In this document: in pieces, positions 1 to 8,703 of the stretch | Numbering within the stretch: position 1 is the stretch's first letter | How the letters are laid out: every line of letters starts with the position of its first letter | Assembly: GCA_011391495.1 (NCBI GenBank) | Contig: JAABQK010000002.1 | Location: 285,825 to 349,824 of the forward strand | Origin: Hydrogenophaga sp. | Lineage (GTDB): Bacteria; Pseudomonadota; Gammaproteobacteria; Burkholderiales; Burkholderiaceae_C | Length of the DNA stretch: 64,000 nt | Direction: 5' to 3' | The notes under the pieces: model-generated | Database searches by the model: none | Told to the model about the DNA's origin: nothing | The model's input: only the letters and a program-made list of their open reading frames with translations | Translations under genes and position numbers: made by a program

Positions 1-405
1 GAAGCACTGGATCGTGGCGAGAAAGGTGGGGCCTTCGACGATGACCTTGTCGCCGGGGGACACGAGCGTCTTGCCCAGCAGGTCGAGCGCCTGCTGGCTG
101 CCGGTGGTGACGATCAGGTCGTTGGCGGTCACACCCTGGTTGCCCTTGCTGGCCATGAAGGCGGCGAGCTGTTCGCGCAAGGGGTTGTAGCCCTCGGTGG
201 CGCCGTATTGCAATGCGGCGCCGGGTTCTTCGGTGAGCGCGGCGTTCACGGCTTCGCGGATGCCGTCCACATCGAACATGGCGCTGTCGGGGAAGCCGCC
301 AGCGAAGCTGATGATGCCGGGCTTGCCCAGCAGCTTGAAGAGTTCGCGGATGGCGGAGGTTTCGACGTTGTTGAGGCGGTCGGCGAAGGGAATGTTGAAG
401 GGCAT
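1..405 (-). CDS. PLP-dependent aminotransferase, N-terminal part (cut by window edge)
   Basis: Reading the minus strand from an ATG at 403-405 gives 135 open codons that run off the left edge. The peptide begins MPFNIPFADRLNN and carries features of fold-type I aminotransferases of the MocR/2-aminoadipate (LysN) group: the motif IISFAGGFPD near residue 32, LQYGATEGYNPLRE near residue 66, and VTTGSQQALDLLGK near residue 100, which in the family helps bind the cofactor phosphate. The PLP lysine would lie outside the window. Substrate cannot be told; 2-aminoadipate, aromatic or branched-chain amino acids are possible. It is transcribed away from the HDOD gene. Confidence 0.85.
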   Translation of the reverse strand, partial: MPFNIPFADRLNNVETSAIRELFKLLGKPGIISFAGGFPDSAMFDVDGIREAVNAALTEEPGAALQYGATEGYNPLREQLAAFMASKGNQGVTANDLIVTTGSQQALDLLGKTLVSPGDKVIVEGPTFLATIQCF

Positions 406-607
406 GGCGAGAGTCTCGGGGATCAAAAGGAGGAACTGCCCAACATGTTAGCGCCAGCGCCCCGGCCGCATGGCCCGGGCAGCCAGGCCCCAACCCATGG
501 CCAAGCCCGAAAACTGGGCGCCATTGACCCGGTTGATCGGGGCATGGCCGGCGCCGCGCTGGGGAAGAATGCTGCACTCGAGTCCCTATCCCGACCGGAA
601 CTGTCTG

Positions 608-1417
608 ATGACGTCTGCGGCCCAATTTTTCAAGAAGCTGACCCTGCCCACCATGCCCGAGGTGGCGCACGAACTGATCCGCTCGCTCAACGAGGACGAC
701 GTACCGCTGTCGCAGCTGCGCGATGCGATTGCCCGCGACCCGGCGCTGGCCGTGAACTTGCTGCGCCTGGCCAACAGCGCGCGCTACGGCATGTCACGTT
801 CGGTAAGCACCATCGACGACGCCATTGCGCTCGTGGGCACCAGCCAGGTGCGTGCGTTGGCGCTCGCGTCCTGCTTCAACGACGCCTTCCCGGTGGCGCC
901 AGGCCTGGATCGGGAAGCCTTCTGGCGCGCCAGCCAGACCTGCGGCGGCATCGCCCAGTGGCTGGCGAGCAGCATCGGCTCCGACAGCCAGGAAGCCTGG
1001 CTGAGCGGTTTCATGGTGCGACTGGGCGAGCTGCTCATGGGGCTGAACGTGCCGGGTTGCCTGTTCGAATTCGAGAAGCAGCCGCAGTACCCGGGCGCGC
1101 GCTGGGAGCGCGAAACCGCCTTGCTGGGCTTCACCGAAGGCCAGGTCAGCGCAGAGCTGGCGCGGGCCTGGAACTTTCCCGACACCATGGTGAACGCACT
1201 TGATGCGGTGGCCGATCCGATGGCCGCCGAGCCGTTTTCCCGACTGGGCGCGGTGCTGCATGTGGCCGAACTGCTGACCGCCGCCGATGCGCAGAACCCG
1301 GACGCGGTGGACGAACTGCCAGCGGAGGTGCTGACGGCCCTGCAGGTGGACGGCGACTGGATGCGCAGCCGTCTGCCACAGGCACAGGCCTTTGTGGACG
1401 CGTCCCGGCTGCACTGA
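608..1417 (+). CDS. HDOD domain protein
   Basis: A 269-aa protein starting MTSAAQFFKKL. An upstream in-frame ATG at 470 exists, but the residues before 608 are arginine- and proline-rich and look non-coding, so I use 608. Residues about 10-200 match the HDOD fold, a degenerate HD relative: LPTMPEVAHELIRSL, then DPALAVNLLRLANSARYG, then TIDDAIALVGTSQVRALAL. HDOD proteins are regulatory modules linked to signalling, motility or second messengers and normally lack phosphohydrolase activity. No output domain is fused here, so the partner is unknown. It is monocistronic and divergent from the aminotransferase. Confidence 0.85.
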   Translation: MTSAAQFFKKLTLPTMPEVAHELIRSLNEDDVPLSQLRDAIARDPALAVNLLRLANSARYGMSRSVSTIDDAIALVGTSQVRALALASCFNDAFPVAPGLDREAFWRASQTCGGIAQWLASSIGSDSQEAWLSGFMVRLGELLMGLNVPGCLFEFEKQPQYPGARWERETALLGFTEGQVSAELARAWNFPDTMVNALDAVADPMAAEPFSRLGAVLHVAELLTAADAQNPDAVDELPAEVLTALQVDGDWMRSRLPQAQAFVDASRLH

Positions 1418-1693
1418 CGACACGCCGGTCCGCTCCCGGCGCCCAGGCGCACAGCCAGGGGCCGGCATCTGGCTGGGCCACGTCAACAGCCGCCAGACCG
1501 GACAGGCCACCCGCGGCTGGTTCCGACGGGACCGCACGCCGGCGGCGCATTGGCTGGCGCGTCAAGGCCTGGCCCGCGCAAGGCGGCCTCGCGGTACCGC
1601 CTGCACCTTCCGGCGTACATCCTGTCCGGGCGCCTGCTCAAGGGGCATCCCCACATCCTAGAATCCGACGCCTGCCACTCAAGGAACAACGGT

Positions 1694-2506
1694 ATGAAGA
1701 TCTGGTTGACTGCTTTTGTTTGGGTCCTGTCCCTGTGTGTGAACCCCGCCCACGCCAAGGACCTGATCCTGGCCATCAGTGAAGGATCGTCAGGCGGTAC
1801 GGATCACGCCCGCGTGATTGTCAAATACCAGGGACTGGCCGATGCCATTGGCAAGAGCATCAACCAGAAGGTGAACGTGGTGTTCATCCGGGAGTTCGAG
1901 GCACTCGAAGACGGCCTCAAGAACAAGCGCTTTGACCTGGCGATGGCACGCCCGAGCGACTACCCGGCGCGTGGCATGCGTGACCATGGCTACCAGTACG
2001 TGGCTTCCGCCCGACCCGACGGACAGTGCCTCATCATCGTGCCCACGGAGTCGCCATACCAGAAGCTGGCCGACATCAAGGGCAAGCGCATCGTGCTGCC
2101 CGATGCCTCGTCCTACATGGCGCGGTTCTGTGCCGCCGAGCTGCGCGACCAGGGCATCAACCTGGACAAGGAGCGCATCGAACGGGTGCGCGAACAGGGG
2201 GCGGTACCGTTCTACCTGAGCAACAAGTTCGGTGATGTGGGGGGCGTGGCCTCGTATGCAGGCGTGGCCAAATCGCTGGACAAGAGCGGGCACCGCGTGC
2301 TGCACACCAGCGTGTCACAACCCTACTTTCCCCTCATCGCGCACCAGTCCTTCGACGCCGCACAGATCGCGGCCATGCAGTCGGCGCTGCGAGCGCTGCC
2401 CGAGACCGAGCCGGGTCGCACCGTGCTCAAGAGCGTCGGCATCCAGGGATTCGACGCCACCACCGAAAAACGGCTGCGCAACCTGCTGCCCTGGCTGGGC
2501 CTCTGA
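1694..2506 (+). CDS. PhnD-like periplasmic substrate-binding protein
   Basis: A 270-aa protein with a Sec signal peptide (MKIWLTAFVWVLSLCVNPAHA, predicted cut before KDL). The mature part looks like the PhnD/SsuA/transferrin-like binding fold: a basic strand KDLILAISEG, then VNVVFIREFEALEDGLKNKRFDLAMARPSDYPAR and a later domain with LADIKGKRIVLPDASSYMARF. The family serves phosphonate, phosphite and related ABC importers, or acts as a sensory input domain. No permease or ATPase gene is adjacent, so it is an orphan binding protein and its ligand is unknown. The start at 1694 was chosen because the signal peptide begins there; the longer frame from 1550 is unlikely. The 276 bases before it hold no recognisable gene. 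Confidence 0.8.
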   Translation: MKIWLTAFVWVLSLCVNPAHAKDLILAISEGSSGGTDHARVIVKYQGLADAIGKSINQKVNVVFIREFEALEDGLKNKRFDLAMARPSDYPARGMRDHGYQYVASARPDGQCLIIVPTESPYQKLADIKGKRIVLPDASSYMARFCAAELRDQGINLDKERIERVREQGAVPFYLSNKFGDVGGVASYAGVAKSLDKSGHRVLHTSVSQPYFPLIAHQSFDAAQIAAMQSALRALPETEPGRTVLKSVGIQGFDATTEKRLRNLLPWLGL

Positions 2507-2603
2507 CCACGCAGCGCATGGCCCGCGGTGTGTGGCGGGTCACACGCCCCCATGCTTCGCGCCGCCGCGCCAGAGGGCCACGGTGGCGCTAGACTCGGCG
2601 GCC

Positions 2604-3239
2604 ATGAAACCCGCCGCCATCGAAGCCTTTTTCGCCACCCTCAAGGCCGCCAATCCATTGCCGAACACCGAGCTGGAATACACCAGCGTGTTCGAGCTGC
2701 TGGCGGCCGTGCTGCTCTCGGCCCAGGCCACCGACGTGGGCGTGAACAAGGCGACGCGCCAGCTGTTCCCGGTGGCGAACACACCGCAGAAGATCCTGGA
2801 CCTCGGTCTGGAAGGCCTGGAGGGCTATATCAAGACCATTGGCCTGTACCGCAGCAAGGCCAGGCACCTGATGCAGACCTGCCAGATACTGGTGGAGCAG
2901 CACGGCGGCGAGGTGCCGCGCACGCGCGAGGCACTCGAAGCCCTGCCTGGTGTGGGCCGCAAGACGGCCAATGTGGTGCTCAACGTGGCCTTTGGCCAGC
3001 CGACCATGGCGGTGGACACGCACATCTTTCGCGTCAGCAACCGCACCGGCCTGGCGCCGGGCAAGACGCCGCTGGCGGTGGAGCAGCAGCTGATGAAGCG
3101 CGTGCCGCCGGCCTATGCGGTGGATTCGCACCACTGGCTGATCCTGCTGGGGCGCTATGTGTGCCAGGCGCGCAAGCCCTTGTGCCACCAGTGCGCAGTG
3201 GCCGCGTACTGCGATTTCAAGGACAAGACCCAGGCCTGA
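2604..3239 (+). CDS. nth: Endonuclease III (DNA glycosylase/AP lyase)
   Basis: A 211-aa protein, the usual length for Nth. It removes oxidised pyrimidines from DNA and cuts the abasic site by beta-elimination in base excision repair. The helix-hairpin-helix is LPGVGRKTA (114-122), with the catalytic lysine at K120 and the catalytic aspartate at D138 in AVDTH, the same numbers as in E. coli Nth. The C-terminal 4Fe-4S loop has cysteines at 187, 194, 197 and 203 in the canonical C-x6-C-x2-C-x5-C spacing. It ends 18 bases before the end of a convergent DUF445 gene. Confidence 0.97.
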   Translation: MKPAAIEAFFATLKAANPLPNTELEYTSVFELLAAVLLSAQATDVGVNKATRQLFPVANTPQKILDLGLEGLEGYIKTIGLYRSKARHLMQTCQILVEQHGGEVPRTREALEALPGVGRKTANVVLNVAFGQPTMAVDTHIFRVSNRTGLAPGKTPLAVEQQLMKRVPPAYAVDSHHWLILLGRYVCQARKPLCHQCAVAAYCDFKDKTQA

Positions 3240-3257
3240 ACGCTTGGTGGCGCCCCA

Positions 3258-4553
3258 TCAGCCGCCCATCCAGGCCCGCACCGCGGGCAGATCCAGCGCC
3301 AGCTGCGTCAACGCATGCAGCAGCAGGCCCACCAGCGCGCCGACCAGCGTGCCGTTGATGCGGATGAACTGCAGGTCGCGCCCAATGTGGTTTTCCAGCA
3401 CGCGGCTCATGTCCCGCGCGTCCCAGGCCATCACGCGCTGCGACACAAAACCGACCAGGTTGTCGCGGCTGCTGTCCAGCACATGCAGCAACGCCAGACG
3501 GGCCTGCTGGTTGAGGGTGTCACGCAGGGCTGCGTCGGTCAGCAACTGCTCACCGGCTGCCTGCACGACACCCGCGATCCGGTCGGCCAGGGCGCCGTCG
3601 GGGTTGACCGCCTCGCTGCGCAGCGTATCCACCAAGTCGTGCCACCAGGCTTCGATCGGCGCGTTCCAGCGCGGCTGGCCGAGCCAGGCATCGCGCCAGA
3701 CGGCCACCCGGCCTTGCCAGTCCGGATCGGTCTGCAGGCGCTGGATGGAATCGGCCATCCAGCCGTCGAAGCGGTGGCGCAGCTCGTGCTGCGGATCGGC
3801 GGCCACGTCGGACAGCGTGCGCGTGAGCGCGGCCACCAGCTTGCGCGTGGCCAGCCGCGCGGCCATCTGATCGAGGCCCACGTACTTCAGCTGTTTGAGT
3901 TCGCGTGCGATCGCGTCGGTCAGCCTTTCCTGCACCGTGTCCTGTTCCGCCCAGCTGGCGAGCTGCTGCAGCAGGCCGTTGAGCCACTGCTGGTGGTGGC
4001 CGTGTTCGGTCAGCGCCGCCAGCGCCTGCCCTCCCAGCGATGCCAGGTCCACCTGGCGCAGCAGGCGCTGAGCGAGTTTCGCCACCCACTGCCGCACGGG
4101 CGCCAGGTCGAGCGCGTCGAACAGGGCCGGTGCGGCTTGCTGCAGCCACACCCCCACCCGCCGGGCCGGGCCGGGCTGGGCCAGCCAGCGACCGAGTTCG
4201 CCGGCCATGTCCCAGCGTGCCAGCACGGGCTGCACGTGTTCCGCGGTGAGGAAATGCTCGCCCAGGAACCGGGCCAGCTGCGCGCCCAGGCGGTCCTTGT
4301 TGGCGACGATGATGGCCGTATGGGGTATCGGCAGCCCCATCGGGTGGCGAAACAGTGCGACCACCGCGAACCAGTCGGCCAGCGCGCCGATCATGGCGGC
4401 CTCGGCTGCGGCCGCCACGTAAGCCCAGGCCGGGTGGCTGGGCTGCAGCAGCGTGGCCACGGCGTACACCACGGCGGCCAGCAGCAGCAGGCCCAGGGCC
4501 ATGGCCTTCATGCGGGCCAGGCTCGTGGACGTTTTCGGCGAGGGGCTTTTCAT
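3258..4553 (-). CDS. DUF445 family membrane protein
   Basis: A 431-aa protein, start MKSPSPKTSTSL. It has a hydrophobic segment at about 18-35 followed by the DUF445 signature region AAEAAMIGALADWFAVVALFRHPMG (shown here in part), a long helical cytoplasmic or periplasmic middle, and a C-terminal membrane segment near 395-420 (LVGALVGLLLHAL). DUF445 proteins are inner-membrane proteins of unknown function, sometimes called YjiN-like. It is the gene just past the cobalamin block, on the same strand, 35 bases after cobC stops, so it may be read through from that operon. A longer upstream frame to 4886 overlaps cobC and is not credible. Confidence 0.85.
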   Translation of the reverse strand: MKSPSPKTSTSLARMKAMALGLLLLAAVVYAVATLLQPSHPAWAYVAAAAEAAMIGALADWFAVVALFRHPMGLPIPHTAIIVANKDRLGAQLARFLGEHFLTAEHVQPVLARWDMAGELGRWLAQPGPARRVGVWLQQAAPALFDALDLAPVRQWVAKLAQRLLRQVDLASLGGQALAALTEHGHHQQWLNGLLQQLASWAEQDTVQERLTDAIARELKQLKYVGLDQMAARLATRKLVAALTRTLSDVAADPQHELRHRFDGWMADSIQRLQTDPDWQGRVAVWRDAWLGQPRWNAPIEAWWHDLVDTLRSEAVNPDGALADRIAGVVQAAGEQLLTDAALRDTLNQQARLALLHVLDSSRDNLVGFVSQRVMAWDARDMSRVLENHIGRDLQFIRINGTLVGALVGLLLHALTQLALDLPAVRAWMGG

Positions 4554-4588
4554 GGCTCCAGTGTGCCCGCTCTGGCGGGCCTGCGTTG

Positions 4589-5143
4589 TCAGAGCGTCAG
4601 CCGGACATGACCACCCGGCTCGGGCGCGTCGGTGGGCCACTGTGCCACCGACGTGATGGAGGCATGGCCGTGGCGGGCGATAAACTGTGCCGCCCGGATC
4701 ACGCCGGCGTGGGTGATCCAGACGGCTTCGGGCGTCCGGCCCGCGCGCAGGGCGTCCAGCGCCGCAGCCACGCGATCGAGCACCTGCTGCGTGCTCTCGG
4801 CGCCACCGAAGCGGTGGTGGGCGAAGTCGGCCATCCAGTCGTCGAAGGCGCTGCGCGGGATGGCATCCCAGCGCTGCAGCTCCCATTGGCCGAAGTCCAT
4901 TTCATTCAGTCGAAAGTCGGTGCGGGCTGCGCCCAGGTCGGGCCGCAGGCGGCCCAGCTCGCCAGCCAGTTGCTGCGCACGCCCCAGGCCGGACACCCAC
5001 ACCGGCAAGCCCGCCGGCAGCAGCGGCGCCAGGCTCTGCGCGGCCTGCTCCGTGATCGCCTGGCCGGCTGGCACGTCGCTCGCGCCGTAGCAGAGCCCGG
5101 CGTCCAGCTCGACCTGCGCATGGCGCAACAACCAGAGTTTCAT
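4589..5143 (-). CDS. cobC: Alpha-ribazole phosphatase-type histidine phosphatase
   Basis: A 184-aa protein of the histidine phosphatase superfamily. The N-terminal catalytic motif is LLRHAQ (residues 5-10), a variant of RHG with the phosphorylated histidine at H8. The second acid-base region is LNEMDFGQWE, and the second histidine lies in WITHAGVIR. In the nucleotide loop assembly pathway CobC dephosphorylates alpha-ribazole phosphate (or adenosylcobalamin phosphate). The assignment over a generic phosphoglycerate-mutase-like enzyme rests on its place 10 bases after cobS at the end of the cobalamin cluster. Confidence 0.82.
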   Translation of the reverse strand: MKLWLLRHAQVELDAGLCYGASDVPAGQAITEQAAQSLAPLLPAGLPVWVSGLGRAQQLAGELGRLRPDLGAARTDFRLNEMDFGQWELQRWDAIPRSAFDDWMADFAHHRFGGAESTQQVLDRVAAALDALRAGRTPEAVWITHAGVIRAAQFIARHGHASITSVAQWPTDAPEPGGHVRLTL

Positions 5144-5153
5144 GGCGCTGCGC

Positions 5154-6071
5154 TCAGGCCCCAGCGGGCAGCGAAACCGCCAGCCCCAGGTAGAACATCA
5201 GCTCGCTCACCTGCTGCGTGGCGCCCAGTCCGTCGCCGGTGAAGCCCTGCAGGCGGCGGTGCAGCAAGCGCCACATCCAGGCCAGACCGAACAGCGCACC
5301 CAGCACCGCCGGCAACCAGGGCGACCCCGGTGCCAGCCAGCCGGCCAGCACCATGGCCGGCACCCACCACAGCAGGCCCGCCACCAGGCCACGGGTGCCA
5401 ATGCTCTCGGCCAGCGGCTTGCTCTTGGACTGCGGCGTGTCCCCGACATGCGGCAGGGTACGGATCACCAGCAGCGGCATCAGGCGCGAGGTGACGTGCG
5501 CCGCAAACAGCACCAGCGCCGCCAGCCGCGCCCCGCCTCCCTGGGCCAGCAAACCCAGCAGGGCGACCTTGCTGAGCACCACGAGCACCAGCGCGAGGGC
5601 GCCGTAGCTGCCAATGCGCGAGTCCTTCATGATCTCCAGCGCACGCTCGCGGTCCATGGCGCCGCCCAGGCCGTCGGCCAGATCGGCCAGCCCGTCTTCG
5701 TGGAATGCACCGGTCAACAGCACGCTGAACACGGTGCTGAGGACGGCGGCCACCCAGGGCGCTGCAGGCTGCCCTGGCAGCACCTGCATCAAGCCCCAGA
5801 ACACCCCGGCCGTGAGCCCGCCCACCACCCAGCCCACGCCCGGAAAATGCGCCGCGCTCGCCCGCAACATCGCGGGCGAAAAGCCCACCCAGTCCGCCAG
5901 CCGCCCCGTCACCGGGATACGGGTGAAGAACTGAAGGGCGATGAAGAAATGGCGAATCCCCCCCCTGCGCCGCTGCGCGGCGTCCCCCCCCTCCTGCGGG
6001 AGGGGGGGCGCAGCCTGTGGCCCGGCGGAGCCGGTTCCACGGCTGCCCTGGTCCAAGTCATCTCGTTCCAC
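5154..6071 (-). CDS. cobS: Adenosylcobinamide-GDP ribazoletransferase
   Basis: Polytopic membrane enzyme that joins adenosylcobinamide-GDP to alpha-ribazole (phosphate) to make cobalamin (phosphate). The conserved start region FFIALQFFTRIPV and the signature GAFHEDGLADLADGLGGAMDRE are clear, followed by several membrane helices and a C-terminal LGATQQVSEL. The start is uncertain. There is no ATG, GTG or TTG near the conserved region; the nearest usable codons are GTGs at 6071 and 6080, which force translation through a GC-rich repeat (5958-6051). The alternative is an ATT at 5955-5957 that gives IRHFFIALQFF, where homologues have MRHF or similar, behind a G-rich run. About 267 aa would then be made, a normal CobS length. 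I list the GTG at 6071 provisionally. Confidence 0.85.
   Translation of the reverse strand: MERDDLDQGSRGTGSAGPQAAPPLPQEGGDAAQRRRGGIRHFFIALQFFTRIPVTGRLADWVGFSPAMLRASAAHFPGVGWVVGGLTAGVFWGLMQVLPGQPAAPWVAAVLSTVFSVLLTGAFHEDGLADLADGLGGAMDRERALEIMKDSRIGSYGALALVLVVLSKVALLGLLAQGGGARLAALVLFAAHVTSRLMPLLVIRTLPHVGDTPQSKSKPLAESIGTRGLVAGLLWWVPAMVLAGWLAPGSPWLPAVLGALFGLAWMWRLLHRRLQGFTGDGLGATQQVSELMFYLGLAVSLPAGA
5958..6051 (+). repeat. Dispersed GC-rich intergenic repeat, copy 1
   Basis: A run of short hairpins: a C-rich tract, GCGCCGCTGCGCGGCG, CCTCCTGCGGGAGGGGGG, then GGCCCGGCGGAGCCGGTTCC. The last block recurs at 42241, 43068, 55037 and 63580. This copy lies between cobT and the conserved beginning of cobS. 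It is oriented opposite to those genes, unlike the other copies, which follow stop codons in the sense direction. Confidence 0.75.
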
Positions 6072-6081
6072 GCTCACCACC

Positions 6082-7149
6082 TCAAGCCTGCCTCTGTGCA
6101 GCCGTCGGTGCCTCATCCTGCCGCGACACGCCGGCCGCCTCGAAGCTGGCCATCTCGCGCAGGATGGCACAGGCGGACACCAGCAGCGGCCAGGCCATGG
6201 CCGCACCCGAGCCTTCGCCCAGGCGCAGGCCCAGGTCCAGCAGCGGCTCGACTTTCAGGTGCGCGAGCATGAGCGCGTGACCACGCTCGCCCGAGCGGTG
6301 CGCGAACACGCAGCGCTGCAGCACGGCGGGCTGCAGATGGCTGGCCACCAGCACGGCCGCGCTGGCGATGAAGCCGTCGACCACGACCACACGGCGCTCG
6401 ACCGCGGCCCGCAGCACCGCACCGACCATGGTCGCGATCTCGAAGCCACCGAAGGCGGCGAGCGCGTCCAACGGCTCCCTGGCATCGACATGGCGCGCCA
6501 GCACTTCGCGCAGGATGCCGATCTTGCGTTGCACGGCGTCGGCATCGAGCCCGGTGCCGGCGCCGGTGCAGTCGGCCACGTCGATCCCGCTCAGGCGCGC
6601 CAGCAGCATCGAAGCGGCCGAGGTGTTGCCGATGCCCATCTCGCCAAGCAGCAGCGCGTTGCCCGGCAGGCCCTTCACCAGCGCGGAACCGCTGGCCATG
6701 GCCACCCGGCACTGCGAAGGACTCATGGCCGGCCCCTCCAGCGCATCCGCCGTGCCGGGCGCCACCTTGCTGATGACCAGCCCAGCTCGTGGCGCGAAGT
6801 CGTGCCGCACCCCGCAGTCCACCACCGTGAGACCGATGCCGTGCTGCCGCGCGAGCACGCTCACCGCAGCGCCGCCGGCCAGGAAGTTCTCCACCATCTG
6901 CCAGGTCACGTCGCTCGGGTAGGCCGAGACGCCGCGTGCGGCCAGGCCATGGTCGGCCGCGAACACGACCAGCTGCGGTGCGCGCAGCTCGGGCGTTTCG
7001 CTACCCAGAATGAGGCCCAGGCGCTGCGCCAGCACCTCGATGCGGCCGAGCGAACCGAGCGGTTTGGTCTTGTTGTCCAGCTGGCGCTGCAGGCGCTCGG
7101 CCAGGGCGGGCTGCGTGATGTCGTCGATGGAGGGCACCTGGAATGGCAT
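6082..7149 (-). CDS. cobT: Nicotinate-nucleotide--dimethylbenzimidazole phosphoribosyltransferase
   Basis: A 355-aa protein starting MPFQVPSIDDI. CobT transfers phosphoribose from nicotinate mononucleotide to 5,6-dimethylbenzimidazole to make alpha-ribazole phosphate. Family landmarks are NKTKPLGSLGRIE near residue 27, VVFAADHGLAARGVSAYP near 62, LLGEMGIGNTSAA near 167, and the glutamate-bearing end HLKVEPLLDLGLRLGEGSGAAMA near 310 that carries the catalytic base in the family. Start chosen at the ATG directly after cobQ (2-base gap), not the longer frame to 7473, which overlaps cobQ. Co-transcribed with cobQ and cobS. Confidence 0.95.
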   Translation of the reverse strand: MPFQVPSIDDITQPALAERLQRQLDNKTKPLGSLGRIEVLAQRLGLILGSETPELRAPQLVVFAADHGLAARGVSAYPSDVTWQMVENFLAGGAAVSVLARQHGIGLTVVDCGVRHDFAPRAGLVISKVAPGTADALEGPAMSPSQCRVAMASGSALVKGLPGNALLLGEMGIGNTSAASMLLARLSGIDVADCTGAGTGLDADAVQRKIGILREVLARHVDAREPLDALAAFGGFEIATMVGAVLRAAVERRVVVVDGFIASAAVLVASHLQPAVLQRCVFAHRSGERGHALMLAHLKVEPLLDLGLRLGEGSGAAMAWPLLVSACAILREMASFEAAGVSRQDEAPTAAQRQA

Positions 7150-7151
7150 GG

Positions 7152-8633
7152 TCAGTCCTTGCGAATGAGGGCTTCGAGCACATCGGGCTCGAAGTGGGTT
7201 TGAACGAAGTCGGCCAGTCCGTCGAACACGCTGTCCAGCGTGGGCGCGCTGGCGCCAAACAGCGCGTGCAGCACGCGCGGATCTTCGAACAGGCCGTGCA
7301 GGTAGACGCCGAGCACGTTGCCCGCAGCGTTCTGCCAGCCCAGGGCGCCAGGCAACACGGCACGCGCCACATCGCCCTTGGCGGCCATGGCCGGGTGTTG
7401 CGCCACGAGCTCCGCGGTTCTGCCCTGGTGGATGTCGTAGCCGGCAGCTTCGGTGCCTGAAAGCGCTTTCCATGGACCGGCGAGGTCGCCAAAGCGGATC
7501 TGCGTGTGGCGCATGGTCTTGTCCGCCTCGAACGCGGTCACCAGCGGCAAGAGACCCAGGCCCGGCGCGTTGCCATCGATGCCCTGCGTATCGATCAGCG
7601 CCTCGCCCAGCATCTGCAGCCCGCCACAGATGCCCAGCACCGCCCTGCCTTGCGCGGCGTGCCCGGCCACCGCCTGGTCAAGCCCCTGCGCGCGCAGCCA
7701 GGCCAGATCGGCACTGGTGGCCCTGGAGCCGGGCAGCACGATCCAGTCGGCGCCCGCGCAGTCGGCCGGAGTGCGCGCCCAGACCAGACGCACACCCGGT
7801 ACGTTCCTCAGCGGCTGGAATTCGTCCAGGTGGCTGATGCGCGGGATGGCGATGACGGCGATGGTTTTGGTCACAGCGCCGGACGCTCGCGTCTTGTCGT
7901 CCAAAACGCCATCCTCCTCGGGCAGGCCGTGCTGCCACCACATCGGCAGCGTGGCGACCACCGGCACGCCGGTCAGGTCCAGCAGCATCTGCGGGCCGGG
8001 CGCGAGCAAGGACGCGTCGCCCCGGAACCTGTTGAGCACGAAGCCGCGGATCAACGCCTGTTCCTCCGGCGGCAGCAGGGCCCAAGTACCGCAGAGGTGG
8101 GCAAAAGCGCCGCCGCGGTCGATGTCGGTGACGAGCAAGCAGCGCGCCTGCGCGTGGCGGGCGACCCGCATGTTGACGACGTCGTTCGCCTGGAGGTTGA
8201 TCTCGGCCGGCGAACCCGCGCCTTCGATCACCACCACATCGTTCTCGGCGCGCAGCGCGTCCAGCGCCGCGGTGATGGCCGACCACACGTCCTCGCTGCG
8301 TTCGCGCCACGGCATTCGGCTCAGCGCCTCGCTCACCTGCCCCATCAGCACCACCTGGCTTCGGATGTCGGCCCCGGGCTTGAGCAGCAGCGGGTTCATG
8401 CGTGCATCGGGTTCGGCGCGCGCGGCGAGTGCCTGGACATACTGGCCGCCGCCGATCTCACTGCAGGCGCCATCGGGAGCGGCCACCAGCCGTGCGTTGT
8501 TGCTCATGGTCTGCGCCTTGAACGGCGCGACCTTCAGGCCCAGTCGCGCGTAGTGACGGCACAGCGCGGTGGTCAGCCAGCTCTTGCTCGCGCCGCTGCT
8601 GGTGCCCAGGACCATCACGCAAATGGCGCTCAC
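7152..8633 (-). CDS. cobQ: Cobyric acid synthase (glutamine-hydrolysing)
   Basis: A 493-aa protein from a GTG at 8633 with a good upstream GAAGGTG; an ATG at 8699 is in frame but has a poorer site and adds residues that family members lack. CobQ amidates side chains b, d, e and g of adenosylcobyrinate diamide. The N-terminal ATPase domain begins MVLGTSSGASKSW, the middle has VVIEGAGSPAEINL, and the class I glutamine amidotransferase domain carries ILGICGGLQMLG (nucleophile cysteine) and a C-terminal GVYLHGLFEDPR (histidine). Odd points: the P-loop reads GASKS where GAGKS is usual, and AQTMSNNAR replaces AQNMSNNAR. Confidence 0.93.
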   Translation of the reverse strand: MSAICVMVLGTSSGASKSWLTTALCRHYARLGLKVAPFKAQTMSNNARLVAAPDGACSEIGGGQYVQALAARAEPDARMNPLLLKPGADIRSQVVLMGQVSEALSRMPWRERSEDVWSAITAALDALRAENDVVVIEGAGSPAEINLQANDVVNMRVARHAQARCLLVTDIDRGGAFAHLCGTWALLPPEEQALIRGFVLNRFRGDASLLAPGPQMLLDLTGVPVVATLPMWWQHGLPEEDGVLDDKTRASGAVTKTIAVIAIPRISHLDEFQPLRNVPGVRLVWARTPADCAGADWIVLPGSRATSADLAWLRAQGLDQAVAGHAAQGRAVLGICGGLQMLGEALIDTQGIDGNAPGLGLLPLVTAFEADKTMRHTQIRFGDLAGPWKALSGTEAAGYDIHQGRTAELVAQHPAMAAKGDVARAVLPGALGWQNAAGNVLGVYLHGLFEDPRVLHALFGASAPTLDSVFDGLADFVQTHFEPDVLEALIRKD

Positions 8634-8703
8634 TGGAGCACCTTCGTGCCGTGCACTGCGGTGCGAGCTGGTTTGGGAACGGCCCGGCGCTGCGCTCATA
8701 GCC

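Noticed and set aside
208..1203. Long plus-strand frame of 331 aa over the aminotransferase and HDOD region
   Set aside because: Arginine- and glycine-rich translation with no family features; it is a shadow frame of the HDOD gene and of the opposite-strand aminotransferase.
1418..1693. Possible tRNA or small gene in the 276-base gap before the PhnD-like gene
   Set aside because: No cloverleaf arms or TTC-type loop could be placed, and the short frames have no homology-like features or ribosome sites.
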